Shown: positions 1 to 7,856 of the stretch, piece by piece
Layout: the number at the start of each line of letters is the position of its first letter
How positions within the stretch are numbered: the stretch's first letter is position 1
Translations under genes and position numbers: made by a program
NCBI RefSeq assembly: GCF_030518195.1
Contig: NZ_JAULSC010000007.1
Location: forward strand, 110,904 to 174,903
DNA from: Nocardioides cremeus
GTDB taxonomy: Bacteria > Actinomycetota > Actinomycetes > Propionibacteriales > Nocardioidaceae
Reading direction: 5' to 3'
DNA length: 64,000 nucleotides
The notes under the pieces: generated by a model
The model's database searches: none
Seen by the model: the letters and a program-made list of their open reading frames with translations, nothing else
What the model was told of the DNA's origin: nothing

Positions 1-100
1 ACGGGTAGTTCGCCGCGAGGACGTCGTTCTTGGTCAGGGCGTTGAAGAGCGTCGACTTGCCCGCGTTGGGGAGACCGACGATGCCGATGGTGAGAGCCAC
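1..100 (-). CDS. ychF: YchF family GTPase/ATPase, N-terminal fragment (cut by window edge)
   Basis: Read on the minus strand from a GTG at 98-100, the fragment encodes [20 protein letters not shown] followed by [13 protein letters not shown]. This is the start of the universally conserved Obg-family P-loop protein YchF/OLA1, a ribosome-associated NTPase that prefers ATP. The G1/Walker A box GLPNAGKST lies at residues 9-17. Only about 33 residues are inside the window; the rest lies off the left edge. A TAGAGT hexamer sits 8 nt upstream of the GTG and is a plausible -10 box. The family call is firm from the N-terminus alone; nothing can be said about the G4 or TGS domains. Confidence 0.85.
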   Translation of the reverse strand, partial: MALTIGIVGLPNAGKSTLFNALTKNDVLAANYP

Positions 101-154
101 GTGGGCTGACTCTAGGCGGGGCGGGGACCCCCGGTCACATCTCCACTCCGGAGG

Positions 155-601
155 TCACCCCTGCAACGCCCGGAACCGCTCGGCCAGCTGCTCGCTGAGG
201 GCCCGTGACCCGCGGGTCTCGTCGTCCATCTGCACGATGACGGTGGTGGCGCGGGCGACCGGCCGCCCGGCCTGGAAGAGGCCCTGCTGCATGGTCACCG
301 ACGAGCGGCCCACCTTCTCGACGCGGGTGCCGATGTCGATGCTGCCCGGCCAGGTGATCTCGCCGACCAGGTCGAGCTCGATGCGCACGATCACCCACGA
401 GGCGCCCTCGTCGTTCATCGAGGCCCCGCCGGCGGGGTGCAGCAGCTCGACGCGCCCGGTCTCGAGCAGCGTCGAGAAGACGGCGTTGTTGACGTGGCCC
501 TGGCGGTCGGTGTCGCCGTAGCGCAGCTTGTCGTGGCTGTGGGCCGGGAAGTCCTCGAGGACGGGGTGCTGGGTGGGCTGTGCGGTGCTCTGCTCGGTCA
601 C
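155..601 (-). CDS. acyl-CoA thioesterase, hotdog (4HBT) family
   Basis: A 148-residue protein starting at the GTG at 599-601 (VTEQSTAQPTQ). An in-frame extension to 763 has no family-like sequence and runs into the phaC promoter region, so I prefer the shorter start. RYGDTDRQGHVNNAVF at about residues 24-39 is the YbgC/FcbC-type hotdog active-site segment, with the Asp expected to act in thioester hydrolysis. Likely substrate: a fatty acyl- or hydroxyacyl-CoA, in the cytoplasm. It is divergent from phaC across about 130 bp, so a role near PHA or fatty-acid turnover is an inference from position only. A second hotdog thioesterase lies at 36438-36899. Confidence 0.8.
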   Translation of the reverse strand: MTEQSTAQPTQHPVLEDFPAHSHDKLRYGDTDRQGHVNNAVFSTLLETGRVELLHPAGGASMNDEGASWVIVRIELDLVGEITWPGSIDIGTRVEKVGRSSVTMQQGLFQAGRPVARATTVIVQMDDETRGSRALSEQLAERFRALQG

Positions 602-662
602 GGCGCCCAGTCTGCCCGCGCGGGCGGCGGCGTACGACGGGGGTGGTGCCGGGCCTGTGGTG

Positions 663-675
663 GTGTGGGTCACAC
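663..675. promoter_or_regulatory. small palindrome between the thioesterase gene and phaC
   Basis: GTGTG-GGT-CACAC is a perfect 5-bp dyad in the divergent intergenic region, about 60 bp upstream of the phaC ATG. It could be an operator for a TetR- or GntR-type regulator. No regulator gene is adjacent and a dyad this short can occur by chance. Confidence 0.25.
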
Positions 676-735
676 TCGAGACCTGCCCCCGCACCGGCCC
701 GGAGCGGGAGCCGGACGCACCTCGGGAGGAAGCAC

Positions 736-2481
736 ATGACAGCGACCCGCTCCGAGCCCGCACGCCGGGCCGACGACCGCATCAGCGAGGCAGGGGCCCG
801 CGACGAGCCGGGCGGCTCCGAGCTCAGCACGCCGCTCGACCTGCTGCTCTCGGAGGCCGGGCGCGGCCCGCTGCGCCGCTTCCTGCCCGGCATGTCGGGC
901 GTGCGCCTCGCGACCAGCCTGGCGCGGCGACCGCGCGCCGTGGTCGGTCGGGCCGCCGGCCTGGGCGCCGAGCTGGCGCGGGTCCAGGTGGGACGCTCCG
1001 AGGTGGCCCCGCACCCCAAGGACCGCCGCTTCGCCGACGAGGCGTGGGCCAAGAACCCCTTCCTCAAGCGCACGCTGCAGAGCTACCTGGCCACCGGGCA
1101 GGCGCTGCGCGGACTGGTCGCCGACGCCGGTCTCGACTACGGCGACGCGCAGCGGATGGGCTTCATCGTCGACAACGTCGTCGAGGCCCTCTCCCCCACC
1201 AACAGCCCCGCGCTGAACCCCAAGGTCCTCAAGCGCACCATCGACACCGGCGGCGGCAACCTGCTGGCCGGCGGGCGCCGCTTCGTCAAGGACTACGCGA
1301 CCGCGCCCCGCGTGCCCTCGATGGTCGAGCCCGATGCCTTCGCGGTCGGCGAGGACCTCGCGGTCACGCCCGGCTCGGTGGTGCTGCGCACCGAGGTCTT
1401 CGAGCTCATCCAGTACACCCCGCAGACCACCAAGGTCCGCAGCGTGCCGCTGCTGATCGTGCCGCCGACGATCAACAAGTACTACGTCATCGACCTGGCC
1501 GAGCAGCGCAGCCTGGTCGAGCACCTGGTGCAGGCCGGCCAGCAGGTCTACTGCATCTCCTGGCGCAACCCCGACGCCCGGCACGCCGACTGGGGCCTCG
1601 ACACCTACGGCCAGGCGATCCTCGAGGCGATGAGCGCCGCGCAGGACATCGCCCGGCAGGAGAAGGTGGCGCTGCTGGGGATCTGCTCGGGCGGGATGAT
1701 CGCCTCGATGGTGATGGCCCACCTGGCCGCCACCGGCGACCTCGACCGCGTCGCCGCCTTCAGCCTGGCCGTCACCGTGCTCGACCAGCACCAGGCCGGG
1801 CTGCCCAGTGCGCTGCTCTCCCACCGGGGCGCCGCCGCCTCGACGCGGGCATCTCGCGAGAAGGGCTACCTCGACGGCCGGGCGCTGGCCGAGATCTTCG
1901 CCTGGCTGCGACCCAACGACCTGATCTGGAACTACTGGGTCAACAACTACCTGATGGGCCACGCCCCCAAGGCCTTCGACATCCTCTACTGGAACGCCGA
2001 CCCGGTGCGGATGACCGCTGCGATGCACCGCGACTTCATGGACCTGGCGGTGCGCAACGCCCTCGTCGAGCCGGACGCCTCGACGATGCTCGGCTCCCCC
2101 GTCGACCTCAGCAAGGTCGACGTCGACTCCTACGTCGTGGCCGGCATCGCCGACCACCTGTGCCAGTGGGAGTCCTGCTACCGCACCACCCAGCTGATGG
2201 GCGGGCAGTCGCGCTTCGTGCTCTCCACCAGCGGCCACATCGCCGCGATGGTCAACCCGCCGGGCAACGAGAAGGCCAGCTTCCAGACCGCCGAGACCAA
2301 CCCGGCCGACGCCGCCGAGTGGCTGGCCGGGGCCACCAAGGTCCGGGGCAGCTGGTGGGAGGACTACGTCGAGTGGCTGGCCGCGCGCTCCGGCCCGGAG
2401 CGCAACCGGCCCCGGCGTACGGGCTCGGCCGCGTACGAGCCGGTCTGCGAGGCGCCGGGCACCTATGTCCACGACCGCTGA
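736..2481 (+). CDS. phaC: poly(3-hydroxyalkanoate) synthase (PhaC)
   Basis: A 581-residue PHA synthase that polymerises 3-hydroxyacyl-CoA into storage polyester at the granule surface. It starts at ATG 736, with GGGAGGA at 724-730 as ribosome site; the longer open frame upstream has no family homology. The alpha/beta-hydrolase core carries the PHA-synthase lipase box GICSGG with nucleophile Cys317. The other triad members are Asp473 in IADHLCQW and His501 in TSGHIAAMVNPPG, matching the conserved PhaC C-terminal blocks. Length is as expected for a single-subunit (class I-like) enzyme, and no phaE or phaR lies beside it. The last 17 nt overlap the next gene, a predicted PHA depolymerase-like hydrolase, so the two are translationally coupled. 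Confidence 0.93.
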   Translation: MTATRSEPARRADDRISEAGARDEPGGSELSTPLDLLLSEAGRGPLRRFLPGMSGVRLATSLARRPRAVVGRAAGLGAELARVQVGRSEVAPHPKDRRFADEAWAKNPFLKRTLQSYLATGQALRGLVADAGLDYGDAQRMGFIVDNVVEALSPTNSPALNPKVLKRTIDTGGGNLLAGGRRFVKDYATAPRVPSMVEPDAFAVGEDLAVTPGSVVLRTEVFELIQYTPQTTKVRSVPLLIVPPTINKYYVIDLAEQRSLVEHLVQAGQQVYCISWRNPDARHADWGLDTYGQAILEAMSAAQDIARQEKVALLGICSGGMIASMVMAHLAATGDLDRVAAFSLAVTVLDQHQAGLPSALLSHRGAAASTRASREKGYLDGRALAEIFAWLRPNDLIWNYWVNNYLMGHAPKAFDILYWNADPVRMTAAMHRDFMDLAVRNALVEPDASTMLGSPVDLSKVDVDSYVVAGIADHLCQWESCYRTTQLMGGQSRFVLSTSGHIAAMVNPPGNEKASFQTAETNPADAAEWLAGATKVRGSWWEDYVEWLAARSGPERNRPRRTGSAAYEPVCEAPGTYVHDR

Positions 2482-3343
2482 GCCACCAGTGACCACCCCC
2501 GAGACCCCCGAGTCCGCGCCCGACCGGGTGCGCACCGTGTCGGTGCGCGGCATCACCGCGCGCGTCTCGGTGCGCCCGGGCGTCGGCCCGTTCGTCAACG
2601 AGCCGCCGCTGCTGTTGTGCAACGGCATCGGCGTCTCCTTCGAGGTGCTGCAGCCGCTGGTCGACGCGCTCGACCCACGCCGCGGCGTGGTGCGCTTCGA
2701 CGTGCCGGGCGTGGGCGGCAGCGCGCCGCCGCCGGCGCCGTACCCGATCGCGGCGCTCGCCTCGTGGGTCACCCGGCTGATGGCCGACCTGGGCCACCAG
2801 CGCTTCGACGTGCTCGGGCTCTCGTGGGGCGGCGGGCTGGCCCAGCAGCTGGCGGTGCAGTCGTGGCGGCGGGTACGCCGCGTGGTGCTGGTCGCGACCG
2901 GCACCGGCATGCTGATGGTGCCGGCCCACCCCTCGGTGCTGATGAAGATGTCGACGCCGCGGCGCCACCGCGACCCGGCGTACGCCGCCAGCATCGCCGG
3001 GGAGATCTACGGCGGCACGATGCGCACCGACCCCGAGAAGGGCGCCCGGCTGCTGCACTCGGTGACCCGGTCGGGTCCGCGGCGCGGCTACTACTACCAG
3101 CTCGGCGCGATGGCGGGCTGGTCGAGCCTGCCGTTCCTGCGGCTGCTGCGCCAGCCGACGCTGGTGATGGGTGGCGACGACGACCCGATCATCCCGGCCG
3201 CCAACCCGCGGCTGCAGGCCCGACTGATCCCCCGCGCCCGGCTGCACCTCTACGAGGGCGGCCACCTCGACATCGTGACCGAGGCCGAGACCCTGGTGCC
3301 GGTCGTCGAGAAGTTCCTGCTCGCGCCCGACCACGACCTGTGA
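2465..3343 (+). CDS. phaZ: alpha/beta hydrolase, PhaZ-like intracellular PHA depolymerase
   Basis: A 292-residue alpha/beta hydrolase. The oxyanion region reads PPLLLCNGIGVSFEVL, the nucleophile elbow is GLSWGG with Ser120, the acid is in MGGDDDPIIP and the His in EGGHLDIVTE. These blocks and the length match the medium-chain PHA depolymerase PhaZ of pseudomonads, which hydrolyses stored polyester intracellularly. The gene starts inside the 3' end of phaC (17-nt overlap), and this phaC-phaZ adjacency supports the assignment. Without a search a generic esterase cannot be fully excluded. Confidence 0.75.
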   Translation: MSTTAEPPVTTPETPESAPDRVRTVSVRGITARVSVRPGVGPFVNEPPLLLCNGIGVSFEVLQPLVDALDPRRGVVRFDVPGVGGSAPPPAPYPIAALASWVTRLMADLGHQRFDVLGLSWGGGLAQQLAVQSWRRVRRVVLVATGTGMLMVPAHPSVLMKMSTPRRHRDPAYAASIAGEIYGGTMRTDPEKGARLLHSVTRSGPRRGYYYQLGAMAGWSSLPFLRLLRQPTLVMGGDDDPIIPAANPRLQARLIPRARLHLYEGGHLDIVTEAETLVPVVEKFLLAPDHDL

Positions 3344-3389
3344 CGCCCTGACCCGCACCCCTGATCCACACCGTCGAAAGGCCCTGTCG

Positions 3390-4592
3390 ATGACCCACGA
3401 GCCCGAGGTCGCCGACCTCGACGACTCCCCCTTCTCCGACTTCCTGGGCTTCGAGCTGCTGCTCGAGGAGCAGGACCGCGAGCTGCTCAGCCGGGTGCGG
3501 GCCTTCATGACCCGCGAGGTCGAGCCGGTCATCAACGAGCACTGGACCCGCGGCGAGTTCCCGCACCAGCTGGTGCCCCAGATCGCCGAGCTCGGCATCG
3601 CCGGGCTGGCCTACGACGGCCCCGGCTGCCCCGGCCGCGGTGCGCTGGTCGACGGCATGGTCGCGATGGAGCTCAGCCGCACCGACCCCTCCATCGGCAC
3701 CTTCATGGGCGTGCACGGCGGGCTGGCGATGGGCTCGATCCAGCTCTGCGGCTCCGAGGAGCAGCGCGAGCGGTGGCTGCCGGCGATGGCACGGATGGAG
3801 CTGATCGGCGCCTTCGCGCTCACCGAGCCCGACGTCGGCTCGGCGATCTCGATGGGCCTGGCCACCACCGCCCGCCGCGACGGCGACGGCTGGGTGCTCA
3901 ACGGGGAGAAGAAGTGGATCGGCAACGCCTCCTTCGCCGACCTGGTCATCGTCTGGGCCCGCGACGAGGACGACGGCGAGGTGAAGGGCTTCGTGGTCGA
4001 GAAGGGCACCGAAGGCATGCACTTCGACGTCCAGCAGGACAAGATCGCGCTGCGCGTGGTGCAGAACGCCGAGATCCACCTGCGCGACGTGCACGTGCCC
4101 GAGACCAACCGGCTGCAGGGCGCCAGCAGCTTCGCCAGCACCTCCGAGGTGCTGCGGGTGACCCGGATGGGGGTGGCCTGGCAGGCCGTCGGCTGCGCGC
4201 GCGGCGCCTACGAGCACGCGGTGCGCTACACCAAGGCCCGCGAGCAGTTCGGCCGCTCGATCGCCTCCTTCCAGCTGGTCCAGGACCTGCTGGTCAAGAT
4301 GCTCTCCAACGTCACCGCCGGCACCGCCATGAACGTGCGCGCCTCGCAGCTGCAGGACGCCGGGCTGCTGCGCGACGAGCACGCCTCGCTGTGCAAGGTG
4401 CACAGCACCGTGCGGATGCGCGAGACCGTCGGCTGGGCCCGGGAGGTGCTGGGCGGCAACGGCATCCTGCTCGAGCACCACGTGGGCCGCTTCGTGGCCG
4501 ACGCCGAGGCCATCTACTCCTACGAGGGCACCCGCGAGATCAACACCCTGATCGTGGGCCGCGCCATCACCGGCGAGAGCGCCTTCGTCTGA
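3390..4592 (+). CDS. acyl-CoA dehydrogenase, glutaryl-CoA dehydrogenase-like
   Basis: A 400-residue flavoprotein of the acyl-CoA dehydrogenase fold. The N-terminal helical domain is followed by the FAD-binding block FALTEPDVGSAIS and WVLNGEKKWIGNASFADL, then the C-terminal helical domain with the arginine-containing KAREQFGRSIASFQ. The catalytic base is Glu379 in YSYEGTREIN, the position used by glutaryl-CoA dehydrogenases and most short-chain enzymes. It follows the phaZ-like gene by 46 nt, so it is probably co-transcribed and may link beta-oxidation intermediates to PHA metabolism (inference). A strong hairpin directly after the stop ends the unit. The substrate cannot be fixed from sequence alone. 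Confidence 0.85.
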   Translation: MTHEPEVADLDDSPFSDFLGFELLLEEQDRELLSRVRAFMTREVEPVINEHWTRGEFPHQLVPQIAELGIAGLAYDGPGCPGRGALVDGMVAMELSRTDPSIGTFMGVHGGLAMGSIQLCGSEEQRERWLPAMARMELIGAFALTEPDVGSAISMGLATTARRDGDGWVLNGEKKWIGNASFADLVIVWARDEDDGEVKGFVVEKGTEGMHFDVQQDKIALRVVQNAEIHLRDVHVPETNRLQGASSFASTSEVLRVTRMGVAWQAVGCARGAYEHAVRYTKAREQFGRSIASFQLVQDLLVKMLSNVTAGTAMNVRASQLQDAGLLRDEHASLCKVHSTVRMRETVGWAREVLGGNGILLEHHVGRFVADAEAIYSYEGTREINTLIVGRAITGESAFV

Positions 4593-4628
4593 CGCCGAGC
4601 CGGCTCGTGTGAACCGGCCGGCTCGGCG
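4593..4628. terminator. GAGCCGG-family terminator hairpin
   Basis: CGCCGAGCCGG pairs with CCGGCTCGGCG (11 bp, 14-nt loop) starting right after the acyl-CoA dehydrogenase stop. It lies 1-2 nt before the stop of the convergent ATPase gene, so it can serve both strands. There is no U-tract, as is usual in high-GC actinobacteria. The arms share the GAGCCGG/CCGGCTC ends seen at 22772, 32746 and 32776. Confidence 0.7.
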
Positions 4629-4629
4629 C

Positions 4630-5808
4630 TCAGGCCGCGCCGGTCTCGCTGCGCACGAAGGCCGCGAAGCCGGGCACGGTGAAGCGCAGCATCCCGCGCG
4701 CGGCCACTTCGATGAGCCCCTTGTCGAGCAGGCTGCGCCGGGCGACGCTGATGTCGTTGGTGCCCACGCCCATCCGCTGCGCCACGTCGCCGCGGCGTAC
4801 GTCGTCGTCGCCCAGGGCCGCCATCGCCTCCAGCAGCCGGCGCTCCCCCGGCGCGGCCTTGGCCCAGCGGGCCCGGAACATCGTCTCGAGCTCGCGCTCG
4901 ACGTCGGCGTGCGCGTCGACGAGGTCGCCGAGGTGGAGCTCGGCGCCGGCCGCCGGCCTGGCCCGTCGCCACACCGCGTCCCCGTAGAGCTGGAGGAAGT
5001 AGGGATAGCCCTGCGCCAGGGTGACGACGGCGTCGAGCAGCCCCGGGCTCCAGGTGACCTCGTGCTGGGAGGCGGGCACCACCAGCGCCTCGGCCGCATC
5101 GGCCTCGTCGAGGCGCTCCAGGGTGCGGAACCCGAAGCGCTCGCTGAAGGTGACCGCGGCCGTCAGCACGTCGGGAGCGTTGGGCAGCCCGGCCGCGAAG
5201 AGCACCGCCGGCGGCTCGGGCACGGCGTTCTGCAGCTCCTGCCAGGCGTAGGCCAGGGTGCGCAGGTCGGCACGCGGGGCGGCCTGGATCTCGTCGACGA
5301 ACAGGCACAGCCCGGCCGAGCCGCGCTCACGCGCCTCGAGCGCGGCGCTGGTGACGAGCTCGCCGAACGCCGCCGAGGCCGCGCGCCGCCCAGTGGCCGC
5401 GTCCGCCGGGCTGACGTCGACCTCGACGCCGGCCTTCGCGGGCCCCACCCCGAGCTCGACGCTCAGCCGCTCCAGGCGCTCGCGCCACGGGGCCCGCCGG
5501 GCGACGTCGATGCCGATCCGGTCGAGCTCGGTGGCCAGGGCGTGCACCATCGTGGTCACCAGCGACTCGTCGCCCCGCGCGGTCACCCAGGCCGTCACCA
5601 TGCCGATGCCCGCCGCCGACTCGCGCACGGTCTTGAGCAGCGAGGTCTTGCCGACCCCGCGCGGGCCGATGTCGACACGCACCCGGCCCTGGAACCGGCC
5701 GTAGACGGCCAGCACGGCCAGCTCGGCCTCGGCCTCCTCCAGCTGCTCGCGGCGTCCGGCCAGCACGATGGGCGCCGCGCCGGGCGTGTACGGGCTGGGC
5801 AGCGTCAT
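4630..5808 (-). CDS. AAA/STAND-like ATPase with C-terminal winged helix
   Basis: A 392-residue protein of the bacterial and archaeal AAA_16/Orc1-Cdc6-like ATPase class. Walker A is GPRGVGKTSLLK near residue 50 and Walker B is GLCLFVDEIQ near residue 150. A lid region (GLLDAVVTLAQGYPYFLQLYGDAVW) follows, then a C-terminal winged helix (ERRLLEAMAALGDDDVRRGDVAQRMGVGTNDISVARRSLLDKGLIE in three blocks). The family usually couples nucleotide binding to a conformational or DNA-binding switch; no specific function is known to me. It is a single-gene unit, divergent from xth, with a 10-bp inverted repeat straddling its translation start region. The DNA-binding-like domain and this dyad suggest autoregulation. 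Confidence 0.75.
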   Translation of the reverse strand: MTLPSPYTPGAAPIVLAGRREQLEEAEAELAVLAVYGRFQGRVRVDIGPRGVGKTSLLKTVRESAAGIGMVTAWVTARGDESLVTTMVHALATELDRIGIDVARRAPWRERLERLSVELGVGPAKAGVEVDVSPADAATGRRAASAAFGELVTSAALEARERGSAGLCLFVDEIQAAPRADLRTLAYAWQELQNAVPEPPAVLFAAGLPNAPDVLTAAVTFSERFGFRTLERLDEADAAEALVVPASQHEVTWSPGLLDAVVTLAQGYPYFLQLYGDAVWRRARPAAGAELHLGDLVDAHADVERELETMFRARWAKAAPGERRLLEAMAALGDDDVRRGDVAQRMGVGTNDISVARRSLLDKGLIEVAARGMLRFTVPGFAAFVRSETGAA

Positions 5809-5813
5809 GATGA

Positions 5814-5843
5814 TTCCTTATGGACCGTGGTTTCCATAAGGAA
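5814..5843. promoter_or_regulatory. inverted repeat (possible autoregulatory operator) at the ATPase start
   Basis: TTCCTTATGG at 5814-5823 and CCATAAGGAA at 5834-5843 form a perfect 10-bp dyad with a 10-nt spacer. It lies 5 nt upstream of the ATPase ATG (5806-5808), where it would cover the ribosome-binding or promoter region. Each half is itself a partial dyad of form TTCC-N4-GGA(A/C). The segment is AT-richer than its surroundings. It could be an operator or a 5'-UTR hairpin. Confidence 0.6.
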
Positions 5844-5884
5844 CCATAACCGCCCCCACCGACACTGTCGCCGCCGCTGCGGCG

Positions 5885-5890
5885 TACGTT
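5885..5890 (+). promoter_or_regulatory. -10 box of xth, leaderless type
   Basis: TACGTT ends 6 nt before the GTG of xth at 5897. This places the transcription start at or next to the start codon. No Shine-Dalgarno sequence is present. Confidence 0.5.
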
Positions 5891-5896
5891 GTCAGC

Positions 5897-6676
5897 GTGC
5901 GCCTGGCCACCTGGAACGTCAACTCGCTCCGCTCCCGCATCGACCGCGTCGAGGCCTTCCTGGCCCGCCACGACGTCGACGTCCTGGCCCTGCAGGAGAC
6001 CAAGGCGCGCCTCGACCAGCTGCCGCTGCTGGGCCTGCAGTCGGCGGGCTACGAGGTCGCGGCCGCCGGGGTGAACCAGTGGAACGGCGTGGCCGTGATC
6101 AGCCGGGTCGGTCTCGACGACGTCGAGGTCGGCTTCCCCGACATGCCCGGGTGGGGCGACCCGGTCGCCGCCGAGGCGCGCGCGATCGGCGCGACCTGCG
6201 GCGGGGTGCGGGTGTGGAGCCTCTACGTGCCCAACGGCCGCAAGGTCGACGACCCGCACTACGCCTACAAGCTCGACTGGCTCGCCCGCCTGCGCACGGC
6301 CGCCCGCGACTGGGCCGCGACCCCGACCGCCCTGGTCGGTGACTGGAACATCGCGCCGCGCGACGAGGACGTCTTCGACATCGCCCAGTTCAAGACCAGC
6401 ACCCACGTGACCGCGCCCGAGCGCGCGGCCTTCCAGGGCTTCCTCGACGACGGGTACGCCGACCTGGCGCGGCCCTTCACCCCCGAGCCCGACAGCTACA
6501 CCTACTGGGACTACTACCGCCAGCGCTTCGAGCGCAACCGCGGGATGCGCATCGACTTCGTGCTCGGCTCCCCCGCCCTGGCCGCGCGCACCACCGGCGC
6601 CTTCGTCGACCGCGACGAGCGCGCCGGCAAGGGCGCCTCCGACCACGCGCCGGTGGTCGTCGACCTCGCCGACTGA
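5897..6676 (+). CDS. xth: exodeoxyribonuclease III (AP endonuclease, EEP family)
   Basis: A 259-residue exonuclease III homologue. Xth-type enzymes cut 5' of abasic sites and remove 3' blocking groups in base-excision repair. The endonuclease/exonuclease/phosphatase fold is seen in WNVNSLRSR, LQETKA (metal-binding Glu), LYVPNGR, GDWNIAPRDEDVFD, the C-terminal MRIDFVLGSPAL and SDHAPVV (catalytic Asp-His). Length is normal. The GTG start is supported by its fit to the family N-terminus (MRLATWNVNS). The gene is divergent from the ATPase gene and 32 nt upstream of rmuC, so two DNA-maintenance genes are neighbours. Confidence 0.93.
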   Translation: MRLATWNVNSLRSRIDRVEAFLARHDVDVLALQETKARLDQLPLLGLQSAGYEVAAAGVNQWNGVAVISRVGLDDVEVGFPDMPGWGDPVAAEARAIGATCGGVRVWSLYVPNGRKVDDPHYAYKLDWLARLRTAARDWAATPTALVGDWNIAPRDEDVFDIAQFKTSTHVTAPERAAFQGFLDDGYADLARPFTPEPDSYTYWDYYRQRFERNRGMRIDFVLGSPALAARTTGAFVDRDERAGKGASDHAPVVVDLAD

Positions 6677-6708
6677 GGACTGTCGGCGCCCAGGTCCATG
6701 CTGGGCCC

Positions 6709-7815
6709 ATGGACGTCTCGACGGTCGCCTCCCTGACCACCACCCTCCTGCTCGGCCTGACCATCGGGGCCGTGCTGGGGCTGCTCTGGGCGCGCCTGCG
6801 GCACGCCGAGGCCGCGGTCGAGCGGCCGTACGACGAGCGCGTGGGCGCCGCGCTCGACCAGCGCGCCGCCGACCAGGCGGTGGTGCGCGAGGGGCTGGAG
6901 CGCCTGCAGGACCAGCTGCGCGACCTCGAGCACACCCGCGTCTCGTGGCAGGGCCAGCTGCACCAGCAGGTCGCCGACATGCGCCACACCACCGACCTGC
7001 TCAGCAAGGAGACCCGCGCGCTGAGCACGGCGCTGCGCAAGCCGCAGGTGCGCGGGCAGTGGGGCGAGCTGCACCTGCGCCGCGCCGTCGAGCTGGCCGG
7101 GCTGGTCGACCGCTGCGACTTCCGCGAGCAGGTGCGCCTCGACGACGGGGCGCTGCGCCCCGACCTGGTGGTCCAGCTGGTCGGCGAGCGCCAGGTGGTC
7201 GTCGACGCCAAGGTGCCGCTCGACGCCTACCTCGACGCCACCTCCGCCGACGACGAGGAGACCCAGCGCGCCCACCTGGCCCGCCACGCCCGGCAGGTGC
7301 GCACCCACGTCGAGCAGCTCGGGGCCAAGTCCTACTGGCGCTCGCTGGAGCAGACCCCCGAGTTCGTGGTGCTCTTCGTGCCGGCCGAGTCGTTCCTGGC
7401 CGCGGCGCTCGAGACCGACCCGGGCCTGATCGAGCACGCCGCGACCCGCCAGGTGGTGCTGGCCTCGCCCACCACGCTGATCGCGCTGCTGCGCACCGTG
7501 GCCCAGGGCTGGCAGCACGAGGCCCTGGCCCAGCAGACCCGCGAGATCCACCGGCTGGGCCGCGACCTGCACGGACGCCTGGGCACCCTCGGCAGCCACG
7601 TCGACGCCGTCGGGCGCTCCCTCAACGCCGCGGTCGGGCACTACAACAGCGCGGTCGCCTCGCTGGAGTCGCGGGTGCTGGTCTCGGCGCGCCGCTTCAC
7701 CGACCTCGCGGTCACCGACGAGGAGCTCGGCTCCCCGCGCACCGTCGAGCTGCGCGCGGTCGACCGGCGCGGCGCGCACGACGATCCCGACGAGCGCCCT
7801 AGCGTGGCGCTGTAG
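6709..7815 (+). CDS. rmuC: DNA recombination protein RmuC
   Basis: A 368-residue RmuC homologue. RmuC proteins are membrane-anchored, have a nuclease-like core and limit recombination at inverted repeats. Residues about 8-25 form one transmembrane segment (TTTLLLGLTIGAVLGLLWA), followed by a charged coiled-coil stretch. The conserved domain starts near residue 85: LSKETRALSTALRKPQVRGQWGE is followed by VVDAKVPLDAYLDA and later YWRSLEQTPEFVVLFVPAE. The start is 32 nt after xth, and CATGCT 6 nt before the ATG is a weak leaderless-type -10. The C-terminal tail is short and variable. Confidence 0.9.
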   Translation: MDVSTVASLTTTLLLGLTIGAVLGLLWARLRHAEAAVERPYDERVGAALDQRAADQAVVREGLERLQDQLRDLEHTRVSWQGQLHQQVADMRHTTDLLSKETRALSTALRKPQVRGQWGELHLRRAVELAGLVDRCDFREQVRLDDGALRPDLVVQLVGERQVVVDAKVPLDAYLDATSADDEETQRAHLARHARQVRTHVEQLGAKSYWRSLEQTPEFVVLFVPAESFLAAALETDPGLIEHAATRQVVLASPTTLIALLRTVAQGWQHEALAQQTREIHRLGRDLHGRLGTLGSHVDAVGRSLNAAVGHYNSAVASLESRVLVSARRFTDLAVTDEELGSPRTVELRAVDRRGAHDDPDERPSVAL

Positions 7816-7856
7816 GCCCCCGGGCCGCCCCCACCCGAGCGGAGGTGCGACGAGCG

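Noticed and set aside
670..2994. 774-codon open frame on the minus strand antisense to phaC and the phaZ-like gene
   Set aside because: Composition is Gly/Val/Leu/His/Arg-rich without domain motifs. Such long antisense frames arise from third-position GC bias in the real gene opposite.
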